A stretch of DNA of 64,000 nucleotides from Lentilactobacillus sp. Marseille-Q4993. Lineage in GTDB: Bacteria; Bacillota; Bacilli; Lactobacillales; Lactobacillaceae. A model generated the notes under the pieces. It was not told the DNA's origin. It did not search any database and was given only the letters and a program-made list of their open reading frames with translations. Position numbers and translations under genes: made by a program. The stretch is from contig NZ_CATNVB010000007.1 of assembly GCF_951230165.1 (NCBI RefSeq), positions 1 to 64,000 on the forward strand, read 5' to 3'. This document shows, piece after piece, positions 1-6,708 of the stretch (the first letter of the stretch is position 1; every line of letters begins with the position of its first letter).

Positions 1-38
1 CCTCGAAGGTCATCAATCTTAAATCAGGTTAAAGCTGT

Positions 39-112
39 GAAGATAACGAAGACCATTTTAAATTGGGGACTCTAGGTCCAAGGGAGCATGCTCGGTCTTA
101 AAGTTCATCTTC
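39..112. repeat. Imperfect inverted repeat at the left edge
   Basis: The arm at 39-54 (GAAGATAACGAAGACC) pairs imperfectly with 94-112. Inside it lie two smaller palindromes, GGACTCTAGGTCC near 66-79 and GAGCATGCTC near 84-93. This looks like a folded intergenic or leader element, but the window starts too close to it to see its gene context. No coding region is supported in 1-186. Confidence 0.35.
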
Positions 113-121
113 AGTGTAACT

Positions 122-168
122 AAAAAAGATCTAGATAGAGGATGAAGTTGATCATCTCTATCTAAATC
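122..168 (-). terminator. Intrinsic terminator of the XRE/DUF3278 pair
   Basis: On the minus strand a 13-bp stem (128-140 with 156-168, one G-U pair) is followed by a run of six T. It lies just after the stop codon of the small XRE gene and so should end that two-gene transcript. Confidence 0.75.
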
Positions 169-186
169 TAATCTTAGATTGTTTTG

Positions 187-396
187 TTATTCTTCCTCAT
201 CAAAATACTTCGGATTAAACAACTCATCTAATCCCGTTCCCAACACATCAGCAATCTTCAAGCACACCTTCAATGACGGGTTATACTTGAACGTTTCAAT
301 CAGTCCCACCGTTTGCCGGGTGATTCCGACCTGCATTGCTAGATCACGCTGGGACATTCCCCTTAGTTTGCGAAATTCACGAATTTTATTATTCAT
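187..396 (-). CDS. Small XRE-family helix-turn-helix regulator
   Basis: A 69-residue protein that is essentially one HTH_3 (Cro/C1) domain. MNNKIREFRKLRGMSQ is followed by the recognition-helix region ITRQTVGLIE and the usual tail pattern with LFNP near the end. I chose the ATG at 396 over the upstream in-frame TTG at 408, because family members begin right before the KIREFR helix. The gene follows the DUF3278-like membrane protein by 12 bases on the same strand. This pairing is frequent in lactic acid bacteria, where the membrane partner is thought to modulate the repressor (family knowledge). The target is unknown; autoregulation is a reasonable inference. Confidence 0.85.
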   Translation of the reverse strand: MNNKIREFRKLRGMSQRDLAMQVGITRQTVGLIETFKYNPSLKVCLKIADVLGTGLDELFNPKYFDEEE

Positions 397-408
397 TAGT
401 AGCACCAA

Positions 409-906
409 CTATTCGTACACTTTGACGATCTTTTTCTTACGACCACCATAATTAGCTAATGTCCACCATACAAAAAGAAATGGAGCACCTACAACAAAGA
501 ACGATAAATCCATTGAATCACCGAATAATAAATTTAAACCAAAGTACATCCCAAAGTATAGAATCACAGTAACCAGTGACCACATCAGGCTCCGCTTTAG
601 CTCCAACTTCAATCTTGAATGATACTCATCTTCGCTGTACACCTCGTAATTTCTGACGTTTGCTTGGTTAATTTTAAATTCAGTATAGATTGTAAAAACA
701 ACGATAAACGCCATAATTACAAACGTGTATATACTCAAGTTATGGTGCTTTGTTAGCCAATCAATAAGAATCGACACAGCAAGCAAACCGTAATTTAATA
801 TGTAAATCATCACTAAGCTGCTCATCCCCGCCTTCATCAAGCGTTCCTGTTGAGCCTCATCAAGTGATCCATCAATTCCAAATATAAATCTTCCCAGTTT
901 TGACAT
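409..906 (-). CDS. DUF3278-like four-TM membrane protein
   Basis: A 165-residue protein. A short cytoplasmic N-terminus carries the motif GIDGSLDEAQQERL, which resembles the GI.GPLDE signature of DUF3278 proteins. Four hydrophobic segments follow, roughly at residues 27-48, 57-77, 110-130 and 135-152, then a basic C-terminus (GGRKKKIVKVYE). The start at 906 has GGAGA eight bases upstream; the longer reading from 960 lacks support. It sits directly before a small XRE regulator on the same strand. I infer a membrane partner of that regulator. The biochemical function is unknown, and the family assignment rests on that one motif plus gene context. Confidence 0.7.
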   Translation of the reverse strand: MSKLGRFIFGIDGSLDEAQQERLMKAGMSSLVMIYILNYGLLAVSILIDWLTKHHNLSIYTFVIMAFIVVFTIYTEFKINQANVRNYEVYSEDEYHSRLKLELKRSLMWSLVTVILYFGMYFGLNLLFGDSMDLSFFVVGAPFLFVWWTLANYGGRKKKIVKVYE

Positions 907-1121
907 TTTGATTGTCTCCAAACATTTTTGTGTGCAACATATATATTGCCAAGATGACAACTATATTTTGCATCCAAAAGAGTTCAAAAACAACCCCATT
1001 TGGTAAAAAAAGCGTATATCTTGGTTTACATGCGGCAGTATTTTCATAAAACAACTACTATTCTTTTATTAATCGTGGTAACTTGATGATACTAAAAACT
1101 TTACTGCGAAAAGGAGAATCC

Positions 1122-2015
1122 ATGCTTTCAGTTAACAATGTCAGCAAGCAATTCGACCAAGTAAAAGCCCTCAGTAACGTCAATTTTTCAATTAACGACG
1201 GCACAATTCTGGGATTAATTGGTCAAAATGGGGCTGGTAAAACCACTCTGTTTCATAGCACCCTCAATTTCATCTCTCATGACGGTGAAATTCTATGGAA
1301 CGGCGAACCAATCACGGAGAAATCGTTTGATGAAGTTGGTTACCTCCCCGAAGAACGAAGTCTCTTACCTAAAATGACGATTGAGCAACAAGTTACATAC
1401 CTAGCAGCTCTTAAGGGAATGCCGGCCAAAATGGTCAGCCAAAAATTACCAGGTTGGATGAAGAAGTTTGAAGTGAAGGGCAAGCCAACTGATAAAATTA
1501 AGGATCTATCCAAGGGTAACCAGCAAAAGGTGCAACTAATCTGTACTCTGATTCATGATCCTAAGTTTATCATTCTGGACGAACCGTTTAGTGGTCTTGA
1601 TCCCGTCAATGCTTCACTACTAAAGGCTGCGATTCTTGAAGCCAAGGCAAACGGAGCAACAATCATCTTCTCAAGTCATGATATGAATAACGTTGAAGAA
1701 ATCTGCGATGAACTAGTAATGCTAAAGGACGGCCACGTTGTCCTTCATGGCCCGGTCAATCAAGTTAGGAACCAGTATCCCAGAACTAAGTTGATCATTT
1801 CACCAACCATTCCGATTTCTGATGTTGCCACCATCCCCGGAGTTATTGACGCCAAACAGTTTTCAGACCACTACCAACTTACACTAAGCTCAGAGGAGGT
1901 CGGCAAGGTAGTATTCAAACGAGTTTCTAACGGTGAATACATTGAAACCTTCAGTCAACAAGCTCCTAGTCTAGACGAGATTTTTAGAATGAAAGTTGGT
2001 GAGATAGATGAATAA
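1122..2015 (+). CDS. ABC transporter ATP-binding subunit (NatA-type)
   Basis: A 297-residue ATPase of the ABC-2 exporter type. Visible motifs are Walker A GQNGAGKTT, signature LSKGNQQKVQ, Walker B FIILDEPFSGLDP and the switch-region FSSHD. The C-terminal extension past about residue 220 is typical of NatA/YhaQ-like subunits. The start at 1122 follows AAGGAG; the longer in-frame start at 1083 has no good ribosome binding site. The stop overlaps the start of the permease gene by 8 bases, so the two are translationally coupled. NatAB relatives export sodium or toxic compounds; the substrate here cannot be read from sequence. Confidence 0.92.
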   Translation: MLSVNNVSKQFDQVKALSNVNFSINDGTILGLIGQNGAGKTTLFHSTLNFISHDGEILWNGEPITEKSFDEVGYLPEERSLLPKMTIEQQVTYLAALKGMPAKMVSQKLPGWMKKFEVKGKPTDKIKDLSKGNQQKVQLICTLIHDPKFIILDEPFSGLDPVNASLLKAAILEAKANGATIIFSSHDMNNVEEICDELVMLKDGHVVLHGPVNQVRNQYPRTKLIISPTIPISDVATIPGVIDAKQFSDHYQLTLSSEEVGKVVFKRVSNGEYIETFSQQAPSLDEIFRMKVGEIDE

Positions 2016-3243
2016 AATGTGGACCGTTGCCAAGCAAACCTATTCTCATCAAGTAAAGACCTGGAGTTTTTTCTTGATGGTTATCTCCCCGTTTATTCTC
2101 CTGCTTATTTCCGTAGGAGTTGGCTACCTTTCATCTAATTCAAGTAGCAATAGTGAGCCAGAAATCGCGGTAATTTCTCACACCCCCGCGGTTACAGCCA
2201 CTAAAGTTACCAAAACAACGGATGCGTTTACGTCGAAATCAATGTCAGAGGCAACGGCAAAACGTAAGCTCCATGATAATGATCTCGATGGTTACGTTGT
2301 TATATCTCAACAAAAGTCAGGCAGGTTAACTGCTAAATACACAGGTAATAAAAAGATGTCGGCAGCTACTCAAACTGGTCTGATAGCGTTTCTTCAAAAA
2401 TCCCAACAGGCTCAAAATATCATGGACTCTAAGGTCACGGCAAGACAGTTAACAACTTTAAGTCGGCAGCCTAGTATAACCCAGCATGTTAATAACCAAG
2501 GTAAATCAGACAACGAAACCTACAAGGTCGTTGCATTTTACCTACTGGTTGTGATGGCATACTTCATCTTACTAACGTATTCGACGATTACGGCCCAAGA
2601 AATTGCCCAGGATAAGGGAACCAAGATTATTGAGATCATCTTTTCAAGTACAACCGCCCAAAAATACTTCTTCGGTAAACTGCTAGGAATTATGGGCGTC
2701 ATTTGTACTCAAATCGCAATTTACGTTGTTGGTGGTTACCTTAGTTTTAACATTGCTAAAGTGGGTGGCGATTTCAAAGAATTGATAAATGATAACAGCC
2801 ACTTAATTCACATGGTGATTGGCAACTTAATCAACGTTAACCTATTGTTTGTATTTCTGGGGGTTGTGATTTACACGATTTTATCCGCATTCAGTGGGGC
2901 ATTGGTTGCTAAAGCTGAGGATGCGAACAAAGCGGCTACCCCTGCTATCTACATTTGTCTTGCCGCATTTTTACTCTCATTTTCATTCATTGATAACCCC
3001 ACGTCCGTGGTAACCCAAATTCTATCATTTGTCCCATTCATGTCATCATTTTTCATGCCCATTAGGGTGATTGATGGCTCTGTCTCTGGGGCGGGGATTG
3101 GGTTATCGTTGATTATCTTAATTGTAACTATTGGTGCAATGGCTTACTACATCAGCTCAATCTATGAAGGATTGATGCTGCAAAGTGATAACTCAAGTTT
3201 CTGGAATCGGTTCAAACGAGGATTGAAATACGGAAATAAGTAA
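2008..3243 (+). CDS. ABC-2 type permease (NatB-type)
   Basis: A 411-residue membrane subunit with the ABC2_membrane_3 layout. One N-terminal TM segment (about residues 18-42) is followed by a large extracytoplasmic domain of about 130 residues, then five to six TM segments between about 175 and 390. The sequence EIAQDKGTKIIEIIFSS just after the second TM is the conserved NatB coupling region. It is encoded immediately after, and overlapping, its ATPase. Probable role: export or sensing together with that ATPase, substrate unknown. A terminator follows within 12 bases. Confidence 0.9.
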   Translation: MNKMWTVAKQTYSHQVKTWSFFLMVISPFILLLISVGVGYLSSNSSSNSEPEIAVISHTPAVTATKVTKTTDAFTSKSMSEATAKRKLHDNDLDGYVVISQQKSGRLTAKYTGNKKMSAATQTGLIAFLQKSQQAQNIMDSKVTARQLTTLSRQPSITQHVNNQGKSDNETYKVVAFYLLVVMAYFILLTYSTITAQEIAQDKGTKIIEIIFSSTTAQKYFFGKLLGIMGVICTQIAIYVVGGYLSFNIAKVGGDFKELINDNSHLIHMVIGNLINVNLLFVFLGVVIYTILSAFSGALVAKAEDANKAATPAIYICLAAFLLSFSFIDNPTSVVTQILSFVPFMSSFFMPIRVIDGSVSGAGIGLSLIILIVTIGAMAYYISSIYEGLMLQSDNSSFWNRFKRGLKYGNK

Positions 3244-3252
3244 TAAATCGAC

Positions 3253-3285
3253 AAAACCGGCTGAAAATTCAGTCGGTTTTTCTTT
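3253..3285 (+). terminator. Terminator of the NatAB-type operon
   Basis: The stem AAACCGGCTGAA with TTCAGTCGGTTT (one G-U pair) runs into TTTTTCTTT, directly after the permease stop. Confidence 0.85.
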
Positions 3286-3342
3286 GTCAGTTTTTAATTT
3301 TGTTCTATACTTAAATTATCAATAATGAAAGCAGGTGAAAAT

Positions 3343-3660
3343 ATGCGGGCAAATAAATTTACGTTTGCATTCGGGCTTTTCGCAGTTTTAGCTGGAATCG
3401 TAATTGGCCTTGTTTCGCTAATGTTAACGTTTGGTTCTTCGGTAAGTGCAACTGGAGTTCTCACTGGCTCAATCGTCACGGTGATTGGATTAGCGTTTTT
3501 ATCAATTGATCACAATCACATTCGATATGCCTCATTGGCACTTGTGTTTTTAGGAATTTTCTACTATTTTTATTTTCACTCACACCAACATATTTTCATC
3601 GCACTCATAATTTCAGTGATTATTATTGCGGTAATCGAATATGGGTTACGACATCGATAG
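3343..3660 (+). CDS. Small four-TM membrane protein of unknown function
   Basis: A 105-residue protein made almost wholly of four hydrophobic segments (about residues 7-29, 33-53, 60-76 and 82-100), joined by short loops and ending in a basic tail (YGLRHR). The start at 3343 follows GCAGGTG; an in-frame ATG at 3325 is possible but less well placed. I do not recognise a family. It stands alone between a terminator and the small LBP_cg2779-like gene, with no sign of an operon partner. Confidence 0.7.
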   Translation: MRANKFTFAFGLFAVLAGIVIGLVSLMLTFGSSVSATGVLTGSIVTVIGLAFLSIDHNHIRYASLALVFLGIFYYFYFHSHQHIFIALIISVIIIAVIEYGLRHR

Positions 3661-3728
3661 ACCGCATTAGCCACGTTTTGTAAATTTATTGGTATAATTA
3701 AAGTAATCAATCAAATGGAGGGATTAAC

Positions 3729-3911
3729 ATGGGAGACCAATTTAGTAACATAGCTGAGGAAATCATTCATTATCAAAAGAAGCACGATATGCCGGATACT
3801 CAGTTAGCGTTCAACTTGCACATTTCGGTCGAACGCCTCCACTCAATTAAATCAATGGAGTCTGATCCAACAAATGAAGAGCTTACAATAATTCAGAAGT
3901 TTGTTAGATAG
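3729..3911 (+). CDS. LBP_cg2779-family small protein
   Basis: A 60-residue soluble protein, MGDQFSNIAEEIIHYQKKHD..., with the heptad-like helix and the pattern (ADTQ)LAFNLHISVERLHSIKS seen in the LBP_cg2779 family of lactobacilli. The arrangement resembles a stripped-down XRE-like helix-turn-helix, but it lacks a clear recognition helix. GGAGGG lies seven bases before the ATG. The function is unknown. A member of the 3-prime repeat family begins right after its stop codon. Confidence 0.75.
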   Translation: MGDQFSNIAEEIIHYQKKHDMPDTQLAFNLHISVERLHSIKSMESDPTNEELTIIQKFVR

Positions 3912-3913
3912 GC

Positions 3914-4156
3914 GGTGGAACAAAATCATACGAAGATGATTTCGTCGTTCCACCCCCGCAGAGAGCACTACAGAAATCTTTGATTTCGTCTTAGTGCCCC
4001 AGCAAGAACAACAATTAGTGGATTCTGCGAAAAGCGGGATTCACTCTTGATGTTTACTGCAAACCCAACAGTAACTGAGGGCCATGAATAATGGGCATCA
4101 GTCCTGATGGTTACTGCGTGTGGCAAGAGTTTGAGTAAAAGCAAAAAGGCAGTGAT
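3914..4156 (+). repeat. 3-prime intergenic structured repeat, copy 1
   Basis: Begins three bases after the preceding stop codon and fills most of the 330-base gap. It holds two hairpins of one type (GGTGGAAC...GTTCCACC at 3914-3956 and GCACTA...TAGTGC at 3966-3999), the CCCCGCA linker, and an imperfect palindrome around CAGTAACTGAGGGCCAT (4068-4122). The tail resembles GCGTGTAGCAAG-ATTTG-AT. The block of 38 bases at 3964-4001 is identical to the reverse complement of 63058-63095 in copy 5. This copy has no clear terminal T-run hairpin. Confidence 0.8.
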
Positions 4157-4243
4157 ATAGTTAGGTATGTCCAATCCATGTTTTTAGGTGTACCTAGTTT
4201 ACTACACTCTAATTTTTAATAAACCTATTATTCCTATCCCGAT

Positions 4244-4732
4244 TTACATTTTTTCATCAAATTTCGTCCTCAAAAGAATCTTGGTTGTCCGCCAAAACAA
4301 TACCGTTTGCACCGCATTATACTGCATCACAGTTGGCTTCGACGCCCCTTTCAAGTCAATGCTGGTCACTTCATTTAACTTTTGCTCTGCCTGCTCATTG
4401 AACATCTTAACAAAGTTATCGTATCCGACTTGGGGCGAATCGTCTGATAATATCCATGCCAATCCGAGTTTAATTTCAGTTAGCGAAAAGACGTTTTTCA
4501 ACAAACTAACAACAATTGCACCAGCCACTTGAATCCGATCATGCAATTTTCCATCAGGTGACTTGATTACATTAGCTTTGAAATAGTTGTGCATCATCGT
4601 CTTCGTTAGTTTATCACCAACAATCGGCTCAACATACTTGTTAGTAAACTCAATCAGCTGATCCAAATGCAGACTAAAATCAGGCAGTTCTTCCCACAAT
4701 GGTAATTTCAACGGTTTGGGTTGGGTTTCCAA
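4244..4732 (-). CDS. DUF1836 domain protein (MerR-like HTH)
   Basis: A 162-residue protein with the DUF1836 pattern LPLWEELPDFSLHLDQLIEF, then a helix-turn-helix-like segment LTKTMMHNYFKANVI and the continuation DRIQVAGAIVVSLLKNVFSLTEIK. The start is a TTG at 4732 preceded by GGGGGTG. It begins 14 bases after the degV stop on the same strand, so the two are probably co-transcribed. DUF1836 proteins in lactobacilli often lie beside degV-like or metabolic genes and are thought to be DNA-binding; no ligand is known. Confidence 0.85.
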   Translation of the reverse strand: METQPKPLKLPLWEELPDFSLHLDQLIEFTNKYVEPIVGDKLTKTMMHNYFKANVIKSPDGKLHDRIQVAGAIVVSLLKNVFSLTEIKLGLAWILSDDSPQVGYDNFVKMFNEQAEQKLNEVTSIDLKGASKPTVMQYNAVQTVLFWRTTKILLRTKFDEKM

Positions 4733-4746
4733 ATCATCAACACCCC

Positions 4747-5598
4747 CTAGTCAATCTGAACAGCGATTCCAATCAGGCCAGGACCAGTGTGGACTCCCAG
4801 CGCTGGGGATACATCGCCCCGAAAAACCTTATGGTCTGGAAAAATCTTCTTAATATCATCGACTACTTGCTCGCTAAGGGCCTCATTATGACCGTGAGCC
4901 ACCCCGATTCTGAAACTGGGAGCTGCTTTGGCATGAGTTATTGCCAAATCAACAAGTTTTTTCAACGCTTTCTTTTCAGACCGTTCTTTGTCAATTGGAT
5001 AATAGATTCCCTCTGAATTACATGAAATAATTGGTTTTATTTTTAATGCTGAGCCAAGGATTCCTGCAACCCGACCAATTCGACCACCAGCTCGAAGGTA
5101 CTTCAGACTCGGAACGTAGAAATAAACCCGGCTTCTGAGAACCGATTCAGTGACCCGGTCAACAACGTCATCAAAGTCAACGCCATCACTGATTAGCTCT
5201 TCAGCAAAAGTTGCAATTAATCTAGCCCCAATCCCAATATTTTTGGTATCGATAACATTAACCTTGACTGACTCATCAAGGTCAGCAGCCTGCTTGAACA
5301 CACTGTTAGTGACTGATAGGCCACTTGAGATGGTTACCCCAATGATGTTGTGATAACCCTTAGCCTTTAGTCTTTCAATTGATTTGCTAACTAAAGCAAT
5401 GGTTGGACTAGCGGTTGTAGGAATCACGCCATTATTCATCATTTCATAAACTTCAATTGGTTCAATCGTTTCACGATCAAGATAATCATTACCTTCAGCC
5501 GTAACCATCAATGGAACGATTTCTACGTTTTCTTCCATTGCTACTTCAGTAGGAATATCGGTTGCAGAATCGACTAACAATCCAATTTTGGGATTCAT
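4747..5598 (-). CDS. DegV family fatty-acid-binding protein (FakB-like)
   Basis: A 283-residue DegV protein. It starts KIGLLVDSATDIP, carries TTASPTIAL and TISSGLSVTNSVFKQA (the fatty-acid carboxylate-binding region), the RAGGRIGRVAG motif and a GHN/GPGLIGIAV C-terminus. By family knowledge, DegV/FakB proteins bind a fatty acid in the cytoplasm and present it to FakA kinase for phosphorylation. The start at 5598 has AAGGAG; the region upstream up to 5667 is promoter and not coding. A strong promoter with a palindromic operator precedes it, so expression is likely controlled by a dedicated repressor. Confidence 0.93.
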   Translation of the reverse strand: MNPKIGLLVDSATDIPTEVAMEENVEIVPLMVTAEGNDYLDRETIEPIEVYEMMNNGVIPTTASPTIALVSKSIERLKAKGYHNIIGVTISSGLSVTNSVFKQAADLDESVKVNVIDTKNIGIGARLIATFAEELISDGVDFDDVVDRVTESVLRSRVYFYVPSLKYLRAGGRIGRVAGILGSALKIKPIISCNSEGIYYPIDKERSEKKALKKLVDLAITHAKAAPSFRIGVAHGHNEALSEQVVDDIKKIFPDHKVFRGDVSPALGVHTGPGLIGIAVQID

Positions 5599-5633
5599 TG
5601 TGAGTTCTCCTTTTAACAAAAGCCTTGTATTTA

Positions 5634-5667
5634 TGTAGTATTCTAAACTACATTTTGTAGTTGTCAA
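5634..5667 (-). promoter_or_regulatory. degV promoter with palindromic operator
   Basis: On the minus strand a consensus -35 TTGACA (5662-5667) is followed after 16 bases by -10 TAGAAT (5640-5645). The spacer contains the perfect palindrome ACTACA-N3-TGTAGT (5647-5661). A further half site on the opposite face, TGTAGT on the plus strand at 5634-5639, abuts the -10. A protein bound here would block RNA polymerase. The spacing (N3) differs from the CopY/BlaI type TACA-N2-TGTA. Confidence 0.7.
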
Positions 5668-5686
5668 TACCGTATAATTGAAGACA

Positions 5687-5721
5687 CAAAAAAATCACAA
5701 CCTCGCTGGTTGTGATTTTTG
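5687..5721 (-). terminator. Terminator after the lipoprotein gene
   Basis: AAAATCACAACC pairs perfectly with GGTTGTGATTTT (5691-5720). On the minus strand the stem leads into a run of seven T, just past the stop of the lipoprotein gene. Confidence 0.88.
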
Positions 5722-5734
5722 CTTTATCATAAAT

Positions 5735-6697
5735 TTACTTCGCCTTAGTTACGTAAATATATAGTGTGGTAGTTGAATAACCCATATCAAAGTCGATACC
5801 GTTGGAATGAAGGGTCTTGGTAGTCGTCGAGTTCTTGTCCTTACTCTTCGCCTTATCCTGAAATTCCTTCATAATCTTCTTAGCATCAGCTCCAACCGTA
5901 TTACTCAACACTGCAAATGAAGTTCCGAATCCCGTAGCCTTTTTAACTGACTTCAAGCTCTTGATTGGAACCATGATTGCAATTCCAGTTACCTTATCAT
6001 TAGCAACATTAGCCCTAATTGTTAGGTTTTTGGTTGTGATGAGGTTATGGACCCCGCTACTGATTTTGCTTGGCATTAACCGGTCCTTGACCTTTGCCTT
6101 AGCCCGCTTCATTGCTTTCTTGACCTTTTGGCCATCAGCTTTGAGCGCTTGGCCTTGAGCAGCAATATCTTTACCTTGGGTAGCAACATCCTGCAAATCA
6201 GATGCTGCTGACGTATCGCCACTTGCTAGTTGTTTCTTAGCCTTAGCAGCCTTACTCTGCAAACTAGCTTGTTGTTTCTTAAGGGCAGCACCCTTAGCTT
6301 GAACCTCTTTAGCCTTCTTTTGATCAGCCTTAGAAAGTTCACTTGCAGTGATTGCTTCGTTATACTGAACACTCAGCTTGGGATACTTGATAAGAACCTT
6401 AGCTTTATTAACAGTAACGGTCTGTTTTAGATTAGCAGCTGAAACTTTCACTTTTTGGTCGGTTGGCTTAGCTGGGATAACCACTGCAAACGCACCGTTC
6501 TTAACTTTCACGGTTTGTTTATTACCGCCGTCAATAGTATATGAAACATGCTTTTGGTTTGAATTACCTTTGACCACAGCGGCTAGACCACTTGGGTTAA
6601 TTTGGTGGTCCTTAACTGTTAGTGTCTTCTTACCGCAACCCACTAGGAGAACGCCGATAAAGACAGCAACTAAGGATAACCAGATTTTCTTCTTCAC
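5735..6697 (-). CDS. Secreted lipoprotein with coiled-coil middle region
   Basis: A 320-residue protein with a type II signal peptide and lipobox LVGC (Cys near residue 21). After a beta-rich N-terminal part (to about 115, with NGAFAVVIPAKP) comes a long lysine/alanine/glutamine-rich helical segment (about 125-200), likely a coiled coil. A C-terminal domain ends in TTTLYIYVTKAK. The start is GTG with AGGAGG upstream. It lies 11 bases downstream of the two ABC exporter genes and probably shares their transcript. No family recognised; a membrane-anchored partner or a wall-stress lipoprotein is possible, but this is inference. Confidence 0.85.
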   Translation of the reverse strand: MKKKIWLSLVAVFIGVLLVGCGKKTLTVKDHQINPSGLAAVVKGNSNQKHVSYTIDGGNKQTVKVKNGAFAVVIPAKPTDQKVKVSAANLKQTVTVNKAKVLIKYPKLSVQYNEAITASELSKADQKKAKEVQAKGAALKKQQASLQSKAAKAKKQLASGDTSAASDLQDVATQGKDIAAQGQALKADGQKVKKAMKRAKAKVKDRLMPSKISSGVHNLITTKNLTIRANVANDKVTGIAIMVPIKSLKSVKKATGFGTSFAVLSNTVGADAKKIMKEFQDKAKSKDKNSTTTKTLHSNGIDFDMGYSTTTLYIYVTKAK

Positions 6698-6708
6698 GTC
6701 AGTTCCTC

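Noticed and set aside
1-75. Possible C-terminal end of a plus-strand gene entering from the left (about 25 codons open)
   Set aside because: Too short, and it runs into an inverted repeat; chance openness is likely.
872-1054. Open frame of 60 codons on the minus strand overlapping the DUF3278-like gene start
   Set aside because: No ribosome binding site, overlaps a better gene in another frame, and no recognisable domain.
5647-5661. CopY/BlaI-type operator
   Set aside because: These need TACA-N2-TGTA, but the spacing here is N3, and no copper or beta-lactamase gene is near.
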